Origin: Aerophototrophica crusticola
Lineage (GTDB): Bacteria; Pseudomonadota; Alphaproteobacteria; Azospirillales; Azospirillaceae
Assembly (NCBI GenBank): GCA_001939945.1
Contig: MOEB01000017.1
Location: forward strand, 1 to 64,000
DNA: 64,000 bases
Direction: 5' to 3'
A program made the translations under genes and the position numbers. How positions within the stretch are numbered: position 1 is the first letter of the stretch; each line of letters opens with the position of its first letter. Below are positions 61,874 through 64,000 of the stretch, piece by piece. The notes below the pieces were generated by a model, which searched no databases, was not told the origin of the DNA, and saw only the letters and a list, made by a program, of their open reading frames with translations.

Positions 61874-64000
61874 ATGGTGTATGACTGGCGCAAGGGGCCG
61901 CCCGTGCCGGGCCAGCCCTGGACGACGGAGCAGGTGCTGCGGCACGAGGTGTCGGAAATCCACGGGAAACGGATTCCCGACGATGTGGGCGGGGTGGAAC
62001 TGAACCGGCAGTTGAACGGGTTGGACAGCGCCGCGCTGTGCATTTCCGGCGGCGGCATACGCAGCGCCACTTTCGCCCTGGGCATGATCCAGGCCCTGGC
62101 CGCCAACCCGCGCAAGCCTGACGGGGATCCCGCGGACCCATCCCGTTCCCTGTTGGGCCGGTTCAACTACCTGTCCACCGTATCCGGCGGCGGCTATATC
62201 GGGAGCTGGCTGACGGCTTGGCTGGGGCGTCGGCCCTTCCCGGAGGTGGTCCGGCAGCTTTCTGGTCGGCCCGACGGCCCCGATGTGGAGCCCTCCCCCA
62301 TTGAGGACCTCCGCCGGGACAGCAACTACCTGACCCCGCAGGTGGGCATCGCCTCCGTCGACACCTGGGCGGCCGGGGCCATGGTGGTGCGGAACCTGTT
62401 CCTGATCTGGGGGCTGGTGCTGACCATCCTGGGCACGCTGGTGCTGGTGTTGAAGCTGGGATTCTCCATCCTTGCCACCATCCCAACCAGTGAGGCGGTG
62501 TATGGGAACCTGGGCCTGCTGGTCTTCATCCTCTTGACCGGTGTCGGGCTGGTGCTGCTCGGGCAACGCTTCACCCTGGTCAACTACGCCGGCGGACCCG
62601 GCAGCGCGAACCAGGCGAGGTTCTGGAGCCATGGCGTTGCCATCACCCTGCTGGGGGCGCTGCTCTGGACGGCGTGGTTGGCAACGCCCCTGGGCCAGAT
62701 CCTGATGTTGCTGCCTTTCTGGTTCCTGGGGCCGGCGATGGGGATCGGAGGCTTGGTCCTGTTCACCGCCTCTTACCTGCTCGCGACCTTCACCGGCCTG
62801 CCGCTCAAGGTCCACAAGGGGCTGACGCTGGCCAAGTGGTCCCTCGCGGGCGTGGCATATGGCGTTTTCCTGGCTGCCGGCATCCTGCTGCTGGGCGGGG
62901 TGGAGTACAGGCCCCTGCGCTTCCTGCTTGTCGCCTTGCTGGGCCCGGGCTGGATGGTGGCCGCCCAGCTGACGGCGGAGACGGTGTTCGTCGCCCTGAC
63001 CAGCCGAGCATCCCGTTCCGACGCCGAGCGGGAATGGCTGGCCCGCTCCGCAGGCTGTTACGCCTTCTGCGGCATCGTTTGGACCTTGACCGCCACGCTG
63101 GTGCTGCTGGGCTCCCGCCTGACGGACGAGCTGTTCCATGAGGCCGGGCAACTCTGGGAGATGGCAACCGCCGGCGGCTTCGTCACCACGGCCGCCCTGA
63201 CGCTGCTTGCCGGGTCCAGTTCCAAGACCCCTGCCCAAGGGGCGCCGGATAGCAAGATCGGCCAGGCCCTGACGATCATCCAGTCCATCGGCGGGCCTGT
63301 GTTCTTCATCATCCTGCTGGTGCTGGTGTCGGGGCTGGTGGATGCGGTCGTGCTAGGGGGATCGCTGCTGGACCTGCTGCTGGGCCCGTCCCGCGACGCG
63401 CGGGAGGAGGCGTCGGCCCTGTCCGTGCTGATCTTCGGGACCAGCCCGCCCTATACGGAGTACCGGCCGACCCTGAAGCCGCTGTCGGTCGCCCTGTTGC
63501 TCACCGCATTTGCGGGATGGGGGGTGTCGCGCGCCGTCAACATCAACCGCTTCTCCCTGCACGACCTTTATCGTAACCGGCTGGTCCGCGCCTATCTGGG
63601 CGCCACCCACCGGGACCGCAAGCCGAACCCCTTCACCGGGTTCGACATGGCCGACAACCCGCCCATCTGGAAGATCTGGCCGGGCCGCGGGGGAAAGGGC
63701 GCGGGCGCGACGCACAAGCGGCTGTACCACGTGCTCAACATGACCCTGAACCTGGTCTCCACCCGGAACTTGGCCTGGCAGCAACGCAAGGCCATGTCCT
63801 TCGTCGTCACTCCCCGCCACGCCGGTGCCGCGGACCTGGAGCCGGTGACCGACCGGCAAGGCCAGCCGCTGGACTACCATGGCGCCTACCGCCCGTCGGA
63901 CGAGTATGGTGGGAATACCGGCATCACCCTCGGCACGGCCATGGCCGTCTCCGGTGCCGCGGCAAACCCGAACATGGGCTACAACTCGTCCCCCTCGGTC
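61874..64000 (+). CDS. Membrane-spanning patatin-like phospholipase (partial)
   Basis: Open reading frame from the ATG at 61874 that stays open to the last base (709 codons seen), so the 3' end is missing. The N-terminus has the patatin glycine-rich oxyanion loop ALCISGGGIRSATFALGMIQ and the nucleophile in YLSTVSGGGYIGSWLTAWLG. At least six membrane helices follow (LFLIWGLVLTILGTLVLVLK, LLVFILLTGVGLVLLGQ, IGGPVFFIILLVLVSGLV). The last residues (TAMAVSGAAANPNMGYNS) match a conserved part of large membrane patatins, which places the catalytic Asp beyond the window. It would hydrolyse acyl lipids. It starts 82 bases after the GMC gene. Confidence 0.9.
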   Translation, partial: MVYDWRKGPPVPGQPWTTEQVLRHEVSEIHGKRIPDDVGGVELNRQLNGLDSAALCISGGGIRSATFALGMIQALAANPRKPDGDPADPSRSLLGRFNYLSTVSGGGYIGSWLTAWLGRRPFPEVVRQLSGRPDGPDVEPSPIEDLRRDSNYLTPQVGIASVDTWAAGAMVVRNLFLIWGLVLTILGTLVLVLKLGFSILATIPTSEAVYGNLGLLVFILLTGVGLVLLGQRFTLVNYAGGPGSANQARFWSHGVAITLLGALLWTAWLATPLGQILMLLPFWFLGPAMGIGGLVLFTASYLLATFTGLPLKVHKGLTLAKWSLAGVAYGVFLAAGILLLGGVEYRPLRFLLVALLGPGWMVAAQLTAETVFVALTSRASRSDAEREWLARSAGCYAFCGIVWTLTATLVLLGSRLTDELFHEAGQLWEMATAGGFVTTAALTLLAGSSSKTPAQGAPDSKIGQALTIIQSIGGPVFFIILLVLVSGLVDAVVLGGSLLDLLLGPSRDAREEASALSVLIFGTSPPYTEYRPTLKPLSVALLLTAFAGWGVSRAVNINRFSLHDLYRNRLVRAYLGATHRDRKPNPFTGFDMADNPPIWKIWPGRGGKGAGATHKRLYHVLNMTLNLVSTRNLAWQQRKAMSFVVTPRHAGAADLEPVTDRQGQPLDYHGAYRPSDEYGGNTGITLGTAMAVSGAAANPNMGYNSSPSV

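Noticed and set aside
60857-63238. A 793-codon minus-strand open frame at 60.9-63.2 kb
   Set aside because: It runs antisense to the GMC gene and the membrane patatin, both supported by clear motifs on the plus strand, and its product is Gln/His/Gly-rich.
1-64000. tRNA, rRNA, prophage or insertion sequence
   Set aside because: No cloverleaf, rRNA core, integrase, transposase, capsid or terminase motifs were recognised on either strand by eye.

Overview
The window is about 70% G+C, gene-dense DNA from an alphaproteobacterium, most likely of the Rhodospirillales/Azospirillaceae type. That placement is inferred from three HWE/HisKA_2-type sensor kinases, the composition, and an alphaproteobacterial-style CCCCGGG(N)CCCGGGG intergenic inverted repeat. 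I see no rRNA, tRNA, CRISPR, phage or insertion-sequence genes. Most of it looks chromosomal (ispH, gnd, RND efflux, glutathione transferase), mixed with signal transduction, cell-surface sugar genes and redox modules.

Layout. 0-10 kb: an HWE kinase, ispH, a glutathione transferase, a PPOX-reductase-ferredoxin fusion translationally coupled to an HPP membrane protein, and a very large propeller sensor kinase. 10-14.6 kb: a chemoreceptor with a small upstream gene, an extradiol-dioxygenase-like protein, a VOC protein, and a TetR/antibiotic-monooxygenase-like pair preceded by two matching operators. 14.7-20.8 kb: a surface-polysaccharide block, with a four-gene minus operon (zinc-ribbon methyltransferase, sugar-1-phosphate cytidylyltransferase, PIG-L deacetylase, FkbM methyltransferase) divergent from a plus pair (family 2 glycosyltransferase, second zinc-ribbon methyltransferase). 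20.8-29 kb: DUF1428, gnd, SMP-30, a CX4R phosphatase and an RND efflux pair. 29.5-38.3 kb: a 2291-residue soluble hybrid kinase with 13 tandem 92-residue poly-HAMP units like those of fungal group III kinases, followed by a REC-PAS-HWE-REC kinase. 38.6-47.8 kb: secreted proteins, a GDSL autotransporter, a membrane AraC, a CAT-like acetyltransferase, a 51-residue membrane protein, a 139-bp inverted-repeat element, and a glutamine-synthetase-like/aminotransferase/AraC set. 47.9-52.3 kb: a divergent module of c-di-GMP phosphodiesterase plus cupredoxin facing DUF3034 plus periplasmic truncated globin. 52.3-55.4 kb: a probable arsenic-response set (flavoprotein, MFS transporter, ArsR) with two ArsR-like palindromes. 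55.5-64 kb: a small charged protein, a REC-PAS-HisKA_2 kinase, then a diheme cytochrome lipoprotein, a GMC oxidoreductase and a membrane patatin cut by the window end.

The strongest candidates for something under-described are the poly-HAMP kinase with its near-perfect internal 552-bp duplication, the cytochrome-GMC-patatin cluster, the cupredoxin/EAL/DUF3034/globin module, and the PPOX-reductase-ferredoxin/HPP pair. All functional statements rest on reading motifs by eye; no database search was run.
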